Origin: Pantoea sp. GD03673
GTDB taxonomy: Bacteria; Pseudomonadota; Gammaproteobacteria; Enterobacterales; Enterobacteriaceae
Assembly: GCF_029844725.1 (NCBI RefSeq)
Contig: NZ_JAOCKJ010000001.1
Coordinates: 496,001-560,000 of the forward strand
Length of the DNA: 64,000 nucleotides
Direction: 5' to 3'
Below, piece after piece: positions 27,370 through 37,561 of the stretch; positions within the stretch are counted from its first letter, which is position 1, and each line of letters starts with the position of its first letter. Made by a program: the position numbers and the translations under genes. The notes under the pieces are model-generated. The model saw nothing but the letters and a program-made list of their open reading frames with translations. It made no database searches and had not been told where the DNA came from.

Positions 27370-29409
27370 TTATTTCGCTGCTGGCGCGTCTGGCTGGGCT
27401 TTCTCCAGTTGCGCAAGGTCGTTAGCGATTTTCACCGTCTCATCGAGATACGGATCCGGCTCTTTATAATCCTTCGGCAATTCATCCAGATTTTTCAGCG
27501 GTTTTTTGCCTTCGGCCTGATAGCGCGCATTGATCCTCTCCAGACGTGACGCATCATCTTCGTGGTTCTCTTTCTCGCGCTGCGCAAGATTAAGTGACAC
27601 GATGTTGCGTTTATCTTTCAGGGCATTGAAGCGTGCAATGTCCTTCATGATGTACTGGAACTCACGATCCTGGGCGATGCGGTCAGCATGCTGCTTCGTC
27701 AGCTGCGCAACCAGCGGTTTAACATCACCGGTTTTTTCATAGGTTGCCGCTTTGATGCTGTCCCACGGCAGCGCATTATCTTCAAATTTCTCACCGGTTT
27801 CAGCCGCTTCAACGCCGGTTGGCATCAGCAGATCCGGCGTGACGCCTTTACGCTGTGTGCTGCCGCCGTTAATGCGGTAGAACTTCTGAATGGTGTAAGA
27901 AACGGAGCCTAATGCTGGCCACTCCGGACGCAGCATCTGATCGTAGATGCGGTTCAGAGAGCGATACTGCTGAACGGTGCCTTTACCAAAGGTCGGCTCG
28001 CCCACAATCACCGCACGACCGTAGTCCTGCATCGCGGCAGCGAAAATCTCAGAGGCTGAGGCGCTGAAGCGATCGACCAGTACCACCAGCGGTCCTTTGT
28101 AGTAAACCACGCCGTCATTGTCGCTGTCTTCACGCACCCGGCCATTGTTGTCGCGTACCTGCACCACCGGACCACTCGGAATAAACAGGCCAGACAGCGA
28201 TACCGCTTCGGTCAGCGCGCCGCCACCGTTGGTGCGCAGATCAATCACCACGCTGTCAACGTTCTGTTTCTGCAGTTTCTGCAGCTGTACTTTCACGTCG
28301 TCGGTGAGACCAACATAGAAGCCAGGAATATCGAGCACGCCCACTTTCTGCTTGCCGACATTTTTGATGGTCATTTTAACCGCGCGATCTTCCAGACGGA
28401 TTTTCTCACGCGTCAGCGTCACGGTACGGGTTTTTGTGCCCTTTCCGGCTGGCAGAACTTCCAGGCGTACTTTGCTGCCTTTCGGTCCTTTGATTTTTGC
28501 TACAACGTCATCCAGACGCCAGCCGATAACATCTTCCATCGGCTTGCCAGGCTGACCGACACCCACGATGCGGTCGCCAACGGTGATGGCTTTGCTTTTC
28601 GCTGCCGGGCCACCAGCGACCATCGAATTGATAACGGTATAGTCATCATCCATCTGCAGAACCGCACCGATGCCTTCCAGTGACAGGCTCATCTCGGTGT
28701 TAAACTGCTCGGTGTTACGCGGCGACAGATAGCTGGTGTGCGGATCGATTTCGCGGGCAAAAGCGTTCATGACCAGCTGGAAAACGTCTTCACCGTTGCT
28801 CTGAGCCAGACGACGGATAGCGAAATTGTAACGCTTGGTCAGAACATCGCGAATCTCATTATCGTTTTTGCCCGCCAGCTTCAGACTCAGCTGGTCATAT
28901 TTCACCTTGGCATCCCAGAGCGCATTCAGTTCAGCCTGATCTTTCGGCCAGGGCGCTTTAGCGCGATCAATGTCGATGGTGTCATTGCCGCTGAAATTCA
29001 TCGGACGCGCCAGCACCGTCAGCGCGTACTGATAGCGCTCAAAACGGCGTTTCTGCGCCAGATTATAAATATCGTAAAAGAGATCCAGCTTGCCACTGCG
29101 CAGCTCGTCACCGACGGTGGTTTTTTTGCTGGCAAACTGCGCCACATCCGACGCCAGCAGCACATTGTGGCTGTAGTCGAGCATATTAAGGTAGCGATCA
29201 AAAATTTTCGCGGAAAAGTTCTGATCCAGATCGAACTGGCGGTAGTGGGAACGGGTGAAGCGCGAGGTTACGCGCTCACTGACCGTAGGATCCTGCGGGT
29301 CTTCATGAAGCTGGGGAATCTGATCGGCGCGGGTGATGTTCTCCGCACCGAAGGTTGGGCCTGCTAACAGCAGGCCCGCAATAAGTCCAACTTTGAAAAG
29401 GGTGTTCAT
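27370..29409 (-). CDS. prc: Carboxy-terminal (tail-specific) protease Prc
   Basis: Periplasmic serine protease that cleaves from the C-terminus. It processes FtsI (PBP3) and, with the adaptor NlpI, degrades MepS and so limits peptidoglycan growth. The signal peptide is residues 1-20 (MNTLFKVGLIAGLLLAG, cut near FGA). The PDZ domain is at about 235-330 (LSLEGIGAVLQMDDDYTVI). The Ser/Lys dyad lies in DRFSASASEIFAAAMQDYG and VGEPTFGKGTVQQY. It has 679 residues, with 682 in E. coli. The ATG at 29409 follows GGAGGC; the ORF opens 16 codons earlier inside the end of proQ. It starts just past proQ and is probably co-transcribed with it. Confidence 0.96.
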   Translation of the reverse strand: MNTLFKVGLIAGLLLAGPTFGAENITRADQIPQLHEDPQDPTVSERVTSRFTRSHYRQFDLDQNFSAKIFDRYLNMLDYSHNVLLASDVAQFASKKTTVGDELRSGKLDLFYDIYNLAQKRRFERYQYALTVLARPMNFSGNDTIDIDRAKAPWPKDQAELNALWDAKVKYDQLSLKLAGKNDNEIRDVLTKRYNFAIRRLAQSNGEDVFQLVMNAFAREIDPHTSYLSPRNTEQFNTEMSLSLEGIGAVLQMDDDYTVINSMVAGGPAAKSKAITVGDRIVGVGQPGKPMEDVIGWRLDDVVAKIKGPKGSKVRLEVLPAGKGTKTRTVTLTREKIRLEDRAVKMTIKNVGKQKVGVLDIPGFYVGLTDDVKVQLQKLQKQNVDSVVIDLRTNGGGALTEAVSLSGLFIPSGPVVQVRDNNGRVREDSDNDGVVYYKGPLVVLVDRFSASASEIFAAAMQDYGRAVIVGEPTFGKGTVQQYRSLNRIYDQMLRPEWPALGSVSYTIQKFYRINGGSTQRKGVTPDLLMPTGVEAAETGEKFEDNALPWDSIKAATYEKTGDVKPLVAQLTKQHADRIAQDREFQYIMKDIARFNALKDKRNIVSLNLAQREKENHEDDASRLERINARYQAEGKKPLKNLDELPKDYKEPDPYLDETVKIANDLAQLEKAQPDAPAAK

Positions 29410-29428
29410 GCCGGGGTTAGCCTCCGTT

Positions 29429-30130
29429 TCAGAACTGCAAATGTTCTGCGCGCACAATCATTGCCATGCCGGAAGCGAGCTGGACCCGAACGCCGTCTTT
29501 AGAGACTTCCAGAACGGTAGCGTCCATCGCACTTTTGCCTGCTTTAACTTTAATACTCTGGCCGGGTTGCAAAGTTGAGGTATCAGTGATGGGTCGGGCT
29601 TCCTGCTCCGGACGTGGGGCTGGCTTGCGATGCTGTGATGCGGTCGCACGCGGTGCAGTCGTCTGCGGACGCGGTTTACGCGCAGCGTCGCCTTCTGCAG
29701 GCTTACGTGGCGCGGGCTTGCGCGGACGACGCGGTGCCGCGCCCTCTTCGCTTTCGCCTGCTTCACGGCGTGCCGCACGCTGCTGGTCACGCTGCGCCTG
29801 GACGCGTGCTTTCGCTTCTTCCAGCTGCTTGCGTGCATGCTCAACGTGCTGCTCATCCAGCACGCCACAGGCGTTACCGTCGAGATCGACACGAATCGCA
29901 CCGGCTTTGATGCCGTAAAGATAACGCCAGCTTGACGTATAAAGACGCAGCGCGGAACGCAGCTGTGTTTTGCTCAGACCCATTTCGCCCTGAACACGCT
30001 CGACCAGATCCTGAAAGATACCGATTTTGAGCGGACGCGCTTCACCTTCAGCGCTAAAGCAGTGCGGAAAGCGCTCCGCCAGAAAAGTGATGACTTCTTT
30101 ACTGCTATTCAACTTAGGTTGATTTTCCAT
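29429..30130 (-). CDS. proQ: RNA chaperone ProQ
   Basis: Global FinO-domain RNA-binding protein that stabilises sRNAs and mRNA 3' ends. The FinO domain is at residues about 1-120 ([33 protein letters not shown]). A Lys/Arg/Ala/Pro-rich linker follows (about 125-175, with repeats like [12 protein letters not shown]), then a C-terminal Tudor-like domain ending [10 protein letters not shown]. The length is 233 residues, about the same as E. coli. prc follows directly downstream with 19 bases between. Confidence 0.96.
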   Translation of the reverse strand: MENQPKLNSSKEVITFLAERFPHCFSAEGEARPLKIGIFQDLVERVQGEMGLSKTQLRSALRLYTSSWRYLYGIKAGAIRVDLDGNACGVLDEQHVEHARKQLEEAKARVQAQRDQQRAARREAGESEEGAAPRRPRKPAPRKPAEGDAARKPRPQTTAPRATASQHRKPAPRPEQEARPITDTSTLQPGQSIKVKAGKSAMDATVLEVSKDGVRVQLASGMAMIVRAEHLQF

Positions 30131-30226
30131 GAAATTTCCTGATTACAACGGGTTTGCCGACCAGCGCAGGCATGAACAGGCGACATTATAATGACAACAT
30201 CGCTAATTGCCATGTGATCCAGTCGA

Positions 30227-30727
30227 TTAGCTGCGCGTCAGCTGCAGATATTTTTCTAAGTCGCTGTTCGCAAGCACTTCACAAAGCCCATCAGTCAGTG
30301 TGACCAGCCCCGATTCGTCGTCGCTGTCAAAGCGATTGTACTCAACGCTGTCGATGTCCAGCACCCCAACCACAGTGCCATTCACTTTCAGAGGAATCAC
30401 AATCTCAGCATTACTGGCAGCGTCACAGGCGATGTGGCCCGGGAAAGCATGCACATCATCTACGCGTTGCACTTTTTCTTCTGCCAGCGCCGTGCCACAC
30501 ACGCCTTTACCGACCGGAATGCGCACACAGGCGATTTTTCCCTGGAACGGGCCCAGTACCAGCGTATCGGCTTCCGTCAGCAGGTAGAAACCTGCCCAGT
30601 TCACACCATCGAGACGTTCGTAGAGCAGCGCGCTAAAGTTTCCCATCGCGGCAAGGAACGCCGTTTCTCCCGCCAGCAAGGCGCGCATATCGCGATTCAA
30701 ATCGGCGTAAAAGGCAGTTTTGTTCAT
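30227..30727 (-). CDS. msrC: Free methionine-(R)-sulfoxide reductase MsrC
   Basis: GAF-domain enzyme that reduces free Met-(R)-sulfoxide using thioredoxin. The family cysteines are present: IACVRIPVGKGVCGTAL (two) and FPGHIACDAASNAEIVIPL (the catalytic one). The substrate-binding core NWAGFYLL and GVLDIDSVEYNRF matches. It has 166 residues. It lies 96 bases upstream of proQ on the same strand and is divergent from letA across 201 bases, as in E. coli yebR. Confidence 0.94.
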   Translation of the reverse strand: MNKTAFYADLNRDMRALLAGETAFLAAMGNFSALLYERLDGVNWAGFYLLTEADTLVLGPFQGKIACVRIPVGKGVCGTALAEEKVQRVDDVHAFPGHIACDAASNAEIVIPLKVNGTVVGVLDIDSVEYNRFDSDDESGLVTLTDGLCEVLANSDLEKYLQLTRS

Positions 30728-30928
30728 TATTCAACCGTTACCAATGACATCTGAACGGGGTAATAGAGACCGTTCGTTAAAATAAGTTTTAAATATCCAG
30801 AGCCACAAGGTGAATCATAGCGTTAGTTGCTATACCCTTAGCATTCTGTGGATCGAAGCGTGATGCCCGAGACAGGCACACAGACAATGTCTTTATGACC
30901 GATATCTGTTCCCTCTGAAGAGCGAAAA

Positions 30929-32185
30929 TTGCATCACCCTATGAAAATTCACGCTATCAGCCAGACATTGCCTCACGCACGTTATCAGCGTTGCCCGCAA
31001 TGCGATACCCTTTTTTCCTTACCGGATGTGAAATCGCATCAGTCGGCACATTGCCCGCGCTGCAACGCTGAGATTCTCAGTGGACGCGACTGGTCAATGA
31101 CCCGACTTCTGGCTATGGCCGCCACCATGATCGTGTTAATGCCTTTCGCTTTTTCCCTGCCGCTGGTGGATATCCGGCTGCTGGGTATGCGCATTAATGC
31201 CAGCGTGCTGGAAGGCGTGATTCAGATGACCCAGCAGGGTGACGTGCTGACGGCCTCGATGGTGGCGTTCTGCACCATTGGTGCGCCGGTAACGCTGGTC
31301 GCCGGTATCTGTTATCTCGGTATCGGTCATCGTCTGGGCATGAACCTGCGCCCGGTGTTACTGATGCTGGAGAAGCTCAAAGAGTGGGTGATGCTTGATA
31401 TCTATCTGATCGGCATTGCCGTGGCATCCATCAAAGTGCAGGACTATGCTTCGCTGGAAATTGGCTATGGTCTGGCGGCTTACATTGCCCTGACGGTGCT
31501 GAGCGTGCTGACGATGATCCATCTGAATATGGAGCAGCTGTGGGCACATTTCTATCCGCAACGCCCCGGCAACATGGCCCGCGACGATATGCAGGTCTGC
31601 CTGAACTGTCATCACACCGGCCTGGCCGACGCACGGGGCCGCTGCCCGCGCTGCCATACGCCGCTCGATTTCCGGCGTCGCCATAGTCTGCAAAAATCCT
31701 GGGCCGCGCTGATCGCCTCGATTGTGCTGCTGATCCCGGCGAATCTGATGCCCATTTCGGTGGTTTATCTGAATGGTTCACGGCGCGAGGACACCATCTT
31801 CTCCGGCATCCTGGGGCTGGGTGAAGGCAATATTCCGGTGGCAGCGATTGTGTTCATCGCCAGTATCCTGGTGCCGTTTACTAAGGTGCTGGTCATGCTG
31901 ACCCTGCTGCTGAGCATTCATTTTCGCTGTGAACAGGGGCTGAGAACCCGCATCCGGTTGCTGCGGTTTGTGACCTGGGTTGGCCGCTGGTCGATGCTCG
32001 ACCTGTTTGTCATTTCGTTAACCATGTCGCTGGTCAACCGTGATCAGCTGCTGGCTTTTACCATGGGACCGGCTGCGCTGTTTTTTGGCGCGGCCGTCAT
32101 CCTGACCATTATGTCTGTTGAGTGGCTGGACAGCCGCCTGCTCTGGGATGCACATGCAACAGGAAACGCCGACTACACCGACTAA
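30929..32185 (+). CDS. letA: Lipophilic envelope-spanning tunnel protein LetA (PqiA family)
   Basis: Inner-membrane partner of LetB in phospholipid transport between membranes. It has two repeated modules, each beginning with a zinc-ribbon pair (RCPQCD ... HCPRC near residue 20, and CLNCHHTG ... RCPRC near 225). Four transmembrane helices follow each, with the conserved [12 protein letters not shown] and [12 protein letters not shown]. The length is 418 residues from the TTG at 30929, or 414 from the ATG at 30941. Neither start has a strong ribosome site; the TTG has GAAGAG at good distance. E. coli has 427. Its end overlaps letB by 32 bases, which implies translational coupling. Confidence 0.93.
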   Translation: MHHPMKIHAISQTLPHARYQRCPQCDTLFSLPDVKSHQSAHCPRCNAEILSGRDWSMTRLLAMAATMIVLMPFAFSLPLVDIRLLGMRINASVLEGVIQMTQQGDVLTASMVAFCTIGAPVTLVAGICYLGIGHRLGMNLRPVLLMLEKLKEWVMLDIYLIGIAVASIKVQDYASLEIGYGLAAYIALTVLSVLTMIHLNMEQLWAHFYPQRPGNMARDDMQVCLNCHHTGLADARGRCPRCHTPLDFRRRHSLQKSWAALIASIVLLIPANLMPISVVYLNGSRREDTIFSGILGLGEGNIPVAAIVFIASILVPFTKVLVMLTLLLSIHFRCEQGLRTRIRLLRFVTWVGRWSMLDLFVISLTMSLVNRDQLLAFTMGPAALFFGAAVILTIMSVEWLDSRLLWDAHATGNADYTD

Positions 32186-34787
32186 CGCAACGCTGCGTAA
32201 TAAACGCAAAATTTCGCCCTTCTGGCTGCTGCCGATCATTGCGATGCTGATCGCCTGCTGGCTGCTCTGGACCAACTATCAGGAGCGCGGCACCACCATC
32301 ACCATCAATTTCCAGACGGCGGATGGTATTGTGCCGGGGCGCACCCCAATCCGTTACCAGGGCGTGGAAGTGGGCACCGTGCAGGGCATTAATCTCAGCG
32401 ACGATTATCGCAGCATTCAGATTAAAGCCAGCATCAAGAGCGACATGCGCGACGCGCTGCGTGAGGATACGCAGTTCTGGCTGGTCACGCCCAAAGCTTC
32501 GCTGGCGGGCGTCTCGGGACTGGATGCGCTGGTCGGCGGTAACTATATCGGCATGATGCCGGGTAAAGGTAAACCCAGCGAGGCGTTTACCGCGCTGGAT
32601 ACACAACCGAAATACCGGGTCAATACCGGCGAACTGCTGATCCACCTGCATGCGCCCGATCTCGGCTCGCTCAACACGGGTTCGCTGGTCTACTACCGTA
32701 AAATTCCGGTTGGCCGGGTCTATGACTACAGCATCAACAGCAAAACCGATGGCGTCTCGATTGATGTGCTGATTGACCGTCGCTTTGTCAACCTGGTGAA
32801 GACCAACAGCCGCTTCTGGAATGTGTCAGGCGTTAATGCGGACGTCAGTCTGAGCGGGGCGAAAGTGCAGCTGGAAAGCCTGGCGGCGCTGGTGAATGGC
32901 GCGATTGCGTTTGACTCACCCCAGGGTGCGGAAACGGCCAAAGCGGAGCAGAACTACCGGCTCTATCCCGATCTGGCGCACAGCCAGCGCGGCGTGCTCA
33001 TCACCCTAGACCTGCCTGACGGCAAAAATCTTAAGGCAGGCAGCACGCCCCTGATTTATCAGGGACTGGAGGTCGGTACGCTGACCAGACTGAACCTGCA
33101 GGATGGCGGCAAGGTTACCGGCGAACTGACCATCGATCCCTCTGTGGTTGGTCTGATGCGCAGCGGCACCCGTATTGAGATGCACAGCCCGAAAATCAGC
33201 CTGACCGATACCAGCCTCAGCGCGCTGCTGACCGGCAACACGCTGGAACTGGTGCCGGGTGAAGGTGAACCACAGCAGCACTACACCGTGCTGGCGTCGA
33301 ACGAGACCCTGCTGCAGAAACCCAACGTGCTGACAGTCAGACTCAGCGCACCGGACAGTTACGGTATCGATCAGGGCCAGCCGCTGATGCTGCACGGCAT
33401 GCAGATTGGTCAGGTCATGTCGCGTTCGCTGGATGAAAATGGCGTCAACTTCGTGGTCGCGGTCAATCCTGAAAACCGCAATCTGGTGCATGGCGACAGC
33501 AAGTTTATCGTTAACAGCCGGCTCGATGTGAAGTTCGGTCTGGATGGGATGCAGGTTTTAGGTGCCAGCGCCCGTGAATGGGTTGATGGCGGCATCCGGC
33601 TGGAGCCGGGCAAAAAAGGCGAACCGAAAAGCGCCTATCCGCTGTTTGCGGATGCTGAAAAAGCGGAAGAAGGCATCACCGGCGATGGCCCGTCAACGAC
33701 GCTGACGCTGACCGCCAACAGCCTGCCTGACGTTCAGGCGGGATCTGTCGTGCTTTACCGCAAATTCCAGGTAGGCGAAATTGTTAAAGTGACCCCCCGC
33801 GCTGACGCCTTTGATATTGCGGTCCATATTCAGCCGGAGTATCGCAAGCTGCTGAGCAGCGAAAGCGTGTTCTGGGCAGAGGGTGGCGCACGCGTCAGCC
33901 TTAATGGCAGCGGCCTGACGGTGCAGGCATCACCGCTTAACCGTGCGCTGAAAGGCGCAATCAGTTTCGACAATATGAGCGGCGCGCAGTCGGCTAAGGG
34001 AGCAAAACGCGTGCTCTATTCATCTGAAACCGCGGCACGCGCCGTCGGCAGTCAGATCACGCTGCACACCTATGATGCCAGCAAGCTCTCTGCCGGGATG
34101 CCGATTCGTTATCTGGGTATTAATGTCGGCCAGGTGGAGTCGCTGTCATTAAGCAAAGATAACAATCAGGTGGTAGCGAAAGCGGTGCTTTACCCTGAGT
34201 ATGTGAATGATTTCGCCCGTCTCGGCAGCCGTTTCTCGGTGGTTTCACCGGAGATTTCCGCCACGGGTGTGAATCATCTGGAAACCCTGCTGCAGCCCTA
34301 TGTTAACGTGGACCCCGGCAAAGGCGGAGCCGTGCGCACCTTCGAGCTGCAGGAGAGCACCATTACCGATTCGCGCTACCTGAATGGCCTGAACATTTAT
34401 GTTGATGCCACGGAAGCGGGTTCGCTGTCGCTGGGTACGCCAGTGCTGTTCCGGGGTGTGGAAGTGGGCACCGTGACCGGCACCTCGCTGGGCACGATGG
34501 CGGATCGCGTGCAGATCGCCCTTCGCATCAGTAAGAAGTATCAGCATCTGGTGCGTAATAACTCGGTGTTCTGGCAGGCGTCAGGCTACAACCTGGACTT
34601 CGGTCTGGTGGGCGGCGTGGTCAAAACCGGCACCTTCCAGCAGTTTATTCGCGGTGGCATTCAGTTTGCGACGCCACCGACGGTGCCGCTGGCACCGCAG
34701 GCGAACCCGGACAAACACTTCCTGTTACAGGATGAAGCGCCAAAAGAGTGGCGCAACTGGGGAACGGCGATTCCGTCGCCGCGCTGA
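32154..34787 (+). CDS. letB: MCE-domain tunnel protein LetB
   Basis: Periplasm-spanning hexameric tube of stacked MCE rings that conducts phospholipids. One N-terminal anchor helix (about residues 20-40, [17 protein letters not shown]) precedes seven MCE domains. Each is recognisable by a repeat near [14 protein letters not shown] (for example at residues about 65, 290, 400, 515, 640 and 755). The final part carries [10 protein letters not shown] and [14 protein letters not shown]. The ATG at 32154 gives 877 residues, exactly the E. coli length. Other in-frame ATGs at 32148 and 32118 lie within letA. Confidence 0.95.
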   Translation: MQQETPTTPTNATLRNKRKISPFWLLPIIAMLIACWLLWTNYQERGTTITINFQTADGIVPGRTPIRYQGVEVGTVQGINLSDDYRSIQIKASIKSDMRDALREDTQFWLVTPKASLAGVSGLDALVGGNYIGMMPGKGKPSEAFTALDTQPKYRVNTGELLIHLHAPDLGSLNTGSLVYYRKIPVGRVYDYSINSKTDGVSIDVLIDRRFVNLVKTNSRFWNVSGVNADVSLSGAKVQLESLAALVNGAIAFDSPQGAETAKAEQNYRLYPDLAHSQRGVLITLDLPDGKNLKAGSTPLIYQGLEVGTLTRLNLQDGGKVTGELTIDPSVVGLMRSGTRIEMHSPKISLTDTSLSALLTGNTLELVPGEGEPQQHYTVLASNETLLQKPNVLTVRLSAPDSYGIDQGQPLMLHGMQIGQVMSRSLDENGVNFVVAVNPENRNLVHGDSKFIVNSRLDVKFGLDGMQVLGASAREWVDGGIRLEPGKKGEPKSAYPLFADAEKAEEGITGDGPSTTLTLTANSLPDVQAGSVVLYRKFQVGEIVKVTPRADAFDIAVHIQPEYRKLLSSESVFWAEGGARVSLNGSGLTVQASPLNRALKGAISFDNMSGAQSAKGAKRVLYSSETAARAVGSQITLHTYDASKLSAGMPIRYLGINVGQVESLSLSKDNNQVVAKAVLYPEYVNDFARLGSRFSVVSPEISATGVNHLETLLQPYVNVDPGKGGAVRTFELQESTITDSRYLNGLNIYVDATEAGSLSLGTPVLFRGVEVGTVTGTSLGTMADRVQIALRISKKYQHLVRNNSVFWQASGYNLDFGLVGGVVKTGTFQQFIRGGIQFATPPTVPLAPQANPDKHFLLQDEAPKEWRNWGTAIPSPR

Positions 34788-34796
34788 GTGCATCTG

Positions 34797-34825
34797 AACG
34801 GGCAGCCAGGCTGCCCGTTTCCTTT
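34797..34825 (+). terminator. Rho-independent terminator of letAB
   Basis: AACGGGCAG-CCAGG-CTGCCCGTT (34797-34819) runs into TTCCTTT. It is located 10 bases past the letB stop and before rsmF. Confidence 0.8.
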
Positions 34826-34868
34826 CTGCGTGGTACACTGCCGCCTTTGCCTTAACTGGAATGTGCCC

Positions 34869-36296
34869 GTGTCAGATGCTGCTTCGCTTTTCCCCGCCGA
34901 TTTTCTCTCGTTAATGCGCCAGAGCCTGCCCGATGAGGCGAGCTTTGCGCAATTTATTGCCATCAGTCAGCAGCCCCTGCGCCGCAGTATTCGCGTGAAT
35001 ACCCTGAAGATCAGCGTGGCTGACTTCCTGAGTCAGACCGCCGGTTATGACTGGCAGCTGACGCCCGTGCCGTGGTGTGAAGAGGGATTCTGGATCAGCC
35101 GGGAAGATGAGAGCCTGCCGCTGGGCAGCGTAGCGGAACACCTCAGCGGCCTGTTCTATATTCAGGAAGCCAGCTCCATGCTGCCGGTCACCGCACTGTT
35201 TGATGCCCAGCCAGACGTCAGCGCCGTGATGGATATGGCGGCGGCACCGGGGTCCAAAACCACCCAAATTGCGGCACGAATGGGCAATCAGGGCGTTATC
35301 CTGGCCAACGAATTCTCCTCCAGCCGGGTAAAAGTCCTGCACGCCAATATCAGCCGCTGCGGCGTCAGCAACAGTGCGCTGACGCATTTTGACGCCCGCG
35401 TATTCGGACCTGCGCTACCGGCGCAATTCGACGCCATCCTGCTCGACGCCCCCTGCTCCGGCGAAGGCGTGATGCGCAAAGATGCGGACGCCCTGAAGAA
35501 CTGGTCGCTGGCGAGCACCGAAGATATCGCTGCGACCCAGCGCGATCTGCTCGACAGTGCCTTTCACGCACTCAAACCGGGCGGCACGCTGGTTTATTCA
35601 ACCTGCACCCTGAATCAGATTGAGAATCAGCAGGTCGTCGCCTGGCTGCTGCAGCGCTATCCCGACGCCGTGGAGATCCTGCCCCTCAGCGAACTGTTTG
35701 AGGGGCCGCAGCAGGCCGCCACACCTGAAGGATATTTGCACGTTTTCCCGCAGATGTTCGACAGCGAAGGTTTTTTTGTGGCCCGGTTGCGTAAAACTAC
35801 CCCGGTCGATCCCCTGCCTGCACCCGGCTATAAAGTCGGTAAGCTGCCTTTCTCGCACGTCAGCCGCAAGCTGGAGAGTGAAATCATTCAGGCCGCCGCC
35901 GCCGTCTCACTTCGCTGGGACGCTTCACGGGTGCTGTGGCAGCGTGACAAAGAGATCTGGCTGTTCCCGGAGGCCGTTACCCCGCTGCTGGGCAAAGTGC
36001 GCTTCTCGCGTATTGGTCTGAAACTGGCTGAAACCTTTGCCAAAGGCTATCGCTGGCAACATGAAGCGGTGGTGGCCCTTGCGCAACCTGATGCAGCTCA
36101 GTCCTTCGAACTCACGGCATCCGAGGCGGAAGAGTGGTATCGCGGCCGGGATATCTATCCGGAAACGGAGCCTGCCAGCAATGAGATGATTGTCACTTAT
36201 CAGCAGCAGCCGCTGGGGCTGGCGAAGAAAGTCGGCAGTCGCATCAAGAACAGCTATCCCCGCGAGCTGGTCCGCGACGGACGCCTGTTCCGCTGA
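34869..36296 (+). CDS. rsmF: 16S rRNA (cytosine-1407-C5)-methyltransferase RsmF
   Basis: NOL1/NOP2/Sun-family enzyme that makes m5C1407 in 16S rRNA. The SAM-binding part is [18 protein letters not shown] near residue 125. The two catalytic cysteines lie in [15 protein letters not shown] and [15 protein letters not shown]-terminal PUA-like region ([17 protein letters not shown]) ends [15 protein letters not shown] chose the GTG at 34869, which gives [13 protein letters not shown] and 475 residues (E. coli 479). The frame is open back to 34788, but that part overlaps the letB terminator. Confidence 0.93.
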   Translation: MSDAASLFPADFLSLMRQSLPDEASFAQFIAISQQPLRRSIRVNTLKISVADFLSQTAGYDWQLTPVPWCEEGFWISREDESLPLGSVAEHLSGLFYIQEASSMLPVTALFDAQPDVSAVMDMAAAPGSKTTQIAARMGNQGVILANEFSSSRVKVLHANISRCGVSNSALTHFDARVFGPALPAQFDAILLDAPCSGEGVMRKDADALKNWSLASTEDIAATQRDLLDSAFHALKPGGTLVYSTCTLNQIENQQVVAWLLQRYPDAVEILPLSELFEGPQQAATPEGYLHVFPQMFDSEGFFVARLRKTTPVDPLPAPGYKVGKLPFSHVSRKLESEIIQAAAAVSLRWDASRVLWQRDKEIWLFPEAVTPLLGKVRFSRIGLKLAETFAKGYRWQHEAVVALAQPDAAQSFELTASEAEEWYRGRDIYPETEPASNEMIVTYQQQPLGLAKKVGSRIKNSYPRELVRDGRLFR

Positions 36297-36297
36297 G

Positions 36298-36945
36298 TCA
36301 CTTAAGTTGCAGCATTGTCAGATGATTGCCAAACACTGCGCCGGTATCAATGTAATGCAGATTGGCAATCGTCAGCGGCTGTTTCAGCGGTGTATGACCA
36401 AAGTAAAAGGCGTCCGCACCCCGGATGCCCGCCTGTTCGCCTGCCCCGATAGCCTCCAGCCGCTGACGGCTCCAGACCACCTGATGCCAGTCGAGTGGCT
36501 TATTCAGTCTGTATTCCTGTGCCGGGTAGTCCGCATGGGCAATCACTATCGTGCGCTCACCGAGTTGCAGATGCAGAATCAGCGGCAGTTCACGGCAACG
36601 CTGTAACGCATGACGCGCCGCGATTAACGCCGCGCCCCGCAGCTGAAAAAACCAGTCACCCCTGTTCATCTGCCAGCGTGCCCTGTCATGGCCCTGCATC
36701 GCTGAAATCGCCATCTCCTCATGATTTCCGCGTACGCAGCGAAACCACGGCTCCAGCAGCAGCGCCAGGCACCCCAGGCTGTCCGGCCCGCGATCGATAA
36801 TGTCGCCCACCGAAATCAGTAAATCCTGCTGCGGGTTAAACTGCTGCTGCTGCAACAGTGCCTCCAGCTCGCGGCGGCAGCCATGCAGATCGCCCGCCAC
36901 CCAGATCCGTTGCCACGCTGCGCCATTCAGGTAGTCGTAATACAT
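36298..36945 (-). CDS. pphA: PP2A-like serine/threonine protein phosphatase (PphA-like)
   Basis: Metallophosphoesterase of the bacterial PPP family, known in E. coli for a role in signalling misfolded proteins via CpxRA. The three metal motifs are intact: GDLHGCRREL near residue 19, GDIIDRGPDSLG near 47 and RGNHEEM near 76. The later histidines are IAHADYP and FGHTPLKQP. ATG 36945 gives 215 residues, with 218 in E. coli. The upstream extension to 37119 lacks similarity. The gene converges with rsmF, one base apart. yebV and yebW, which separate these in E. coli, are missing. The 271 bases upstream (36946-37216) show no gene. Confidence 0.9.
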   Translation of the reverse strand: MYYDYLNGAAWQRIWVAGDLHGCRRELEALLQQQQFNPQQDLLISVGDIIDRGPDSLGCLALLLEPWFRCVRGNHEEMAISAMQGHDRARWQMNRGDWFFQLRGAALIAARHALQRCRELPLILHLQLGERTIVIAHADYPAQEYRLNKPLDWHQVVWSRQRLEAIGAGEQAGIRGADAFYFGHTPLKQPLTIANLHYIDTGAVFGNHLTMLQLK

Positions 36946-37216
36946 CGGAGCACGCCCCTTTCGCTGCTGAAACACCCCCCAGAGTATAAGGGCTGACCAT
37001 GAATAAGGGGGGACCGGGAAAGCAGAATGCAACAAAGGCAGAGAAAGCGTCTCGCTGTACGGAAAGCGAAATTCACCGGGCATGATAAGTGTGTCCCTCC
37101 CGGCGCTTATCTCCGGCACTCAGTTAAGGTGTTAGCTCTGTCAGGGACGAAAGTCATGATAACGATAACGGGCAGCACAGGCTATTCTGCCCCCGCACAT
37201 TCGTCATCATTTGAGA

Positions 37217-37429
37217 TCAGCTGCGCAATTTAGCCGGATACTTCTGCAGCTTTTCTGCCGGACGTACCGGACGGCGTACCAGTTCACCGCCGCAGTTAGG
37301 GCAAACATGCGCGAGATGCTCATCACAATCTGCACAGAAGGTGCATTCAAACGAGCAGATTCGCGCCGCCAGCGACGATGGCGGGAGATCAATGTCGCAG
37401 CGTTCACAGTTAGGGCGAAGTTCCAGCAT
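37217..37429 (-). CDS. DUF1272 zinc-finger-like protein
   Basis: A 70-residue cysteine-rich protein starting MLELRPNCERCDIDLPP. Its Cys pairs (CERC, CSFECTFCADC, CPNC) are typical of DUF1272 and probably bind two zinc ions. A basic tail follows (VRRPVRPAEKLQKYPAKLRS). ATG 37429 follows AGGAATGACACC. The function is unknown; DUF1272 proteins are common small soluble proteins in proteobacteria. It begins the block that breaks E. coli synteny after pphA. Confidence 0.87.
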   Translation of the reverse strand: MLELRPNCERCDIDLPPSSLAARICSFECTFCADCDEHLAHVCPNCGGELVRRPVRPAEKLQKYPAKLRS

Positions 37430-37561
37430 GGTGTCATTCCTGAAGAGGCGGGGCACCCAGCATCGCCGCTGCAGGCCCGAATGTCGAGCCTGCAAACGGA
37501 CAGACCTGAGCCAGTTCCGGCCATCCTGCTTTACTGCGAGCCGCATAATGCCCTGCCGCGA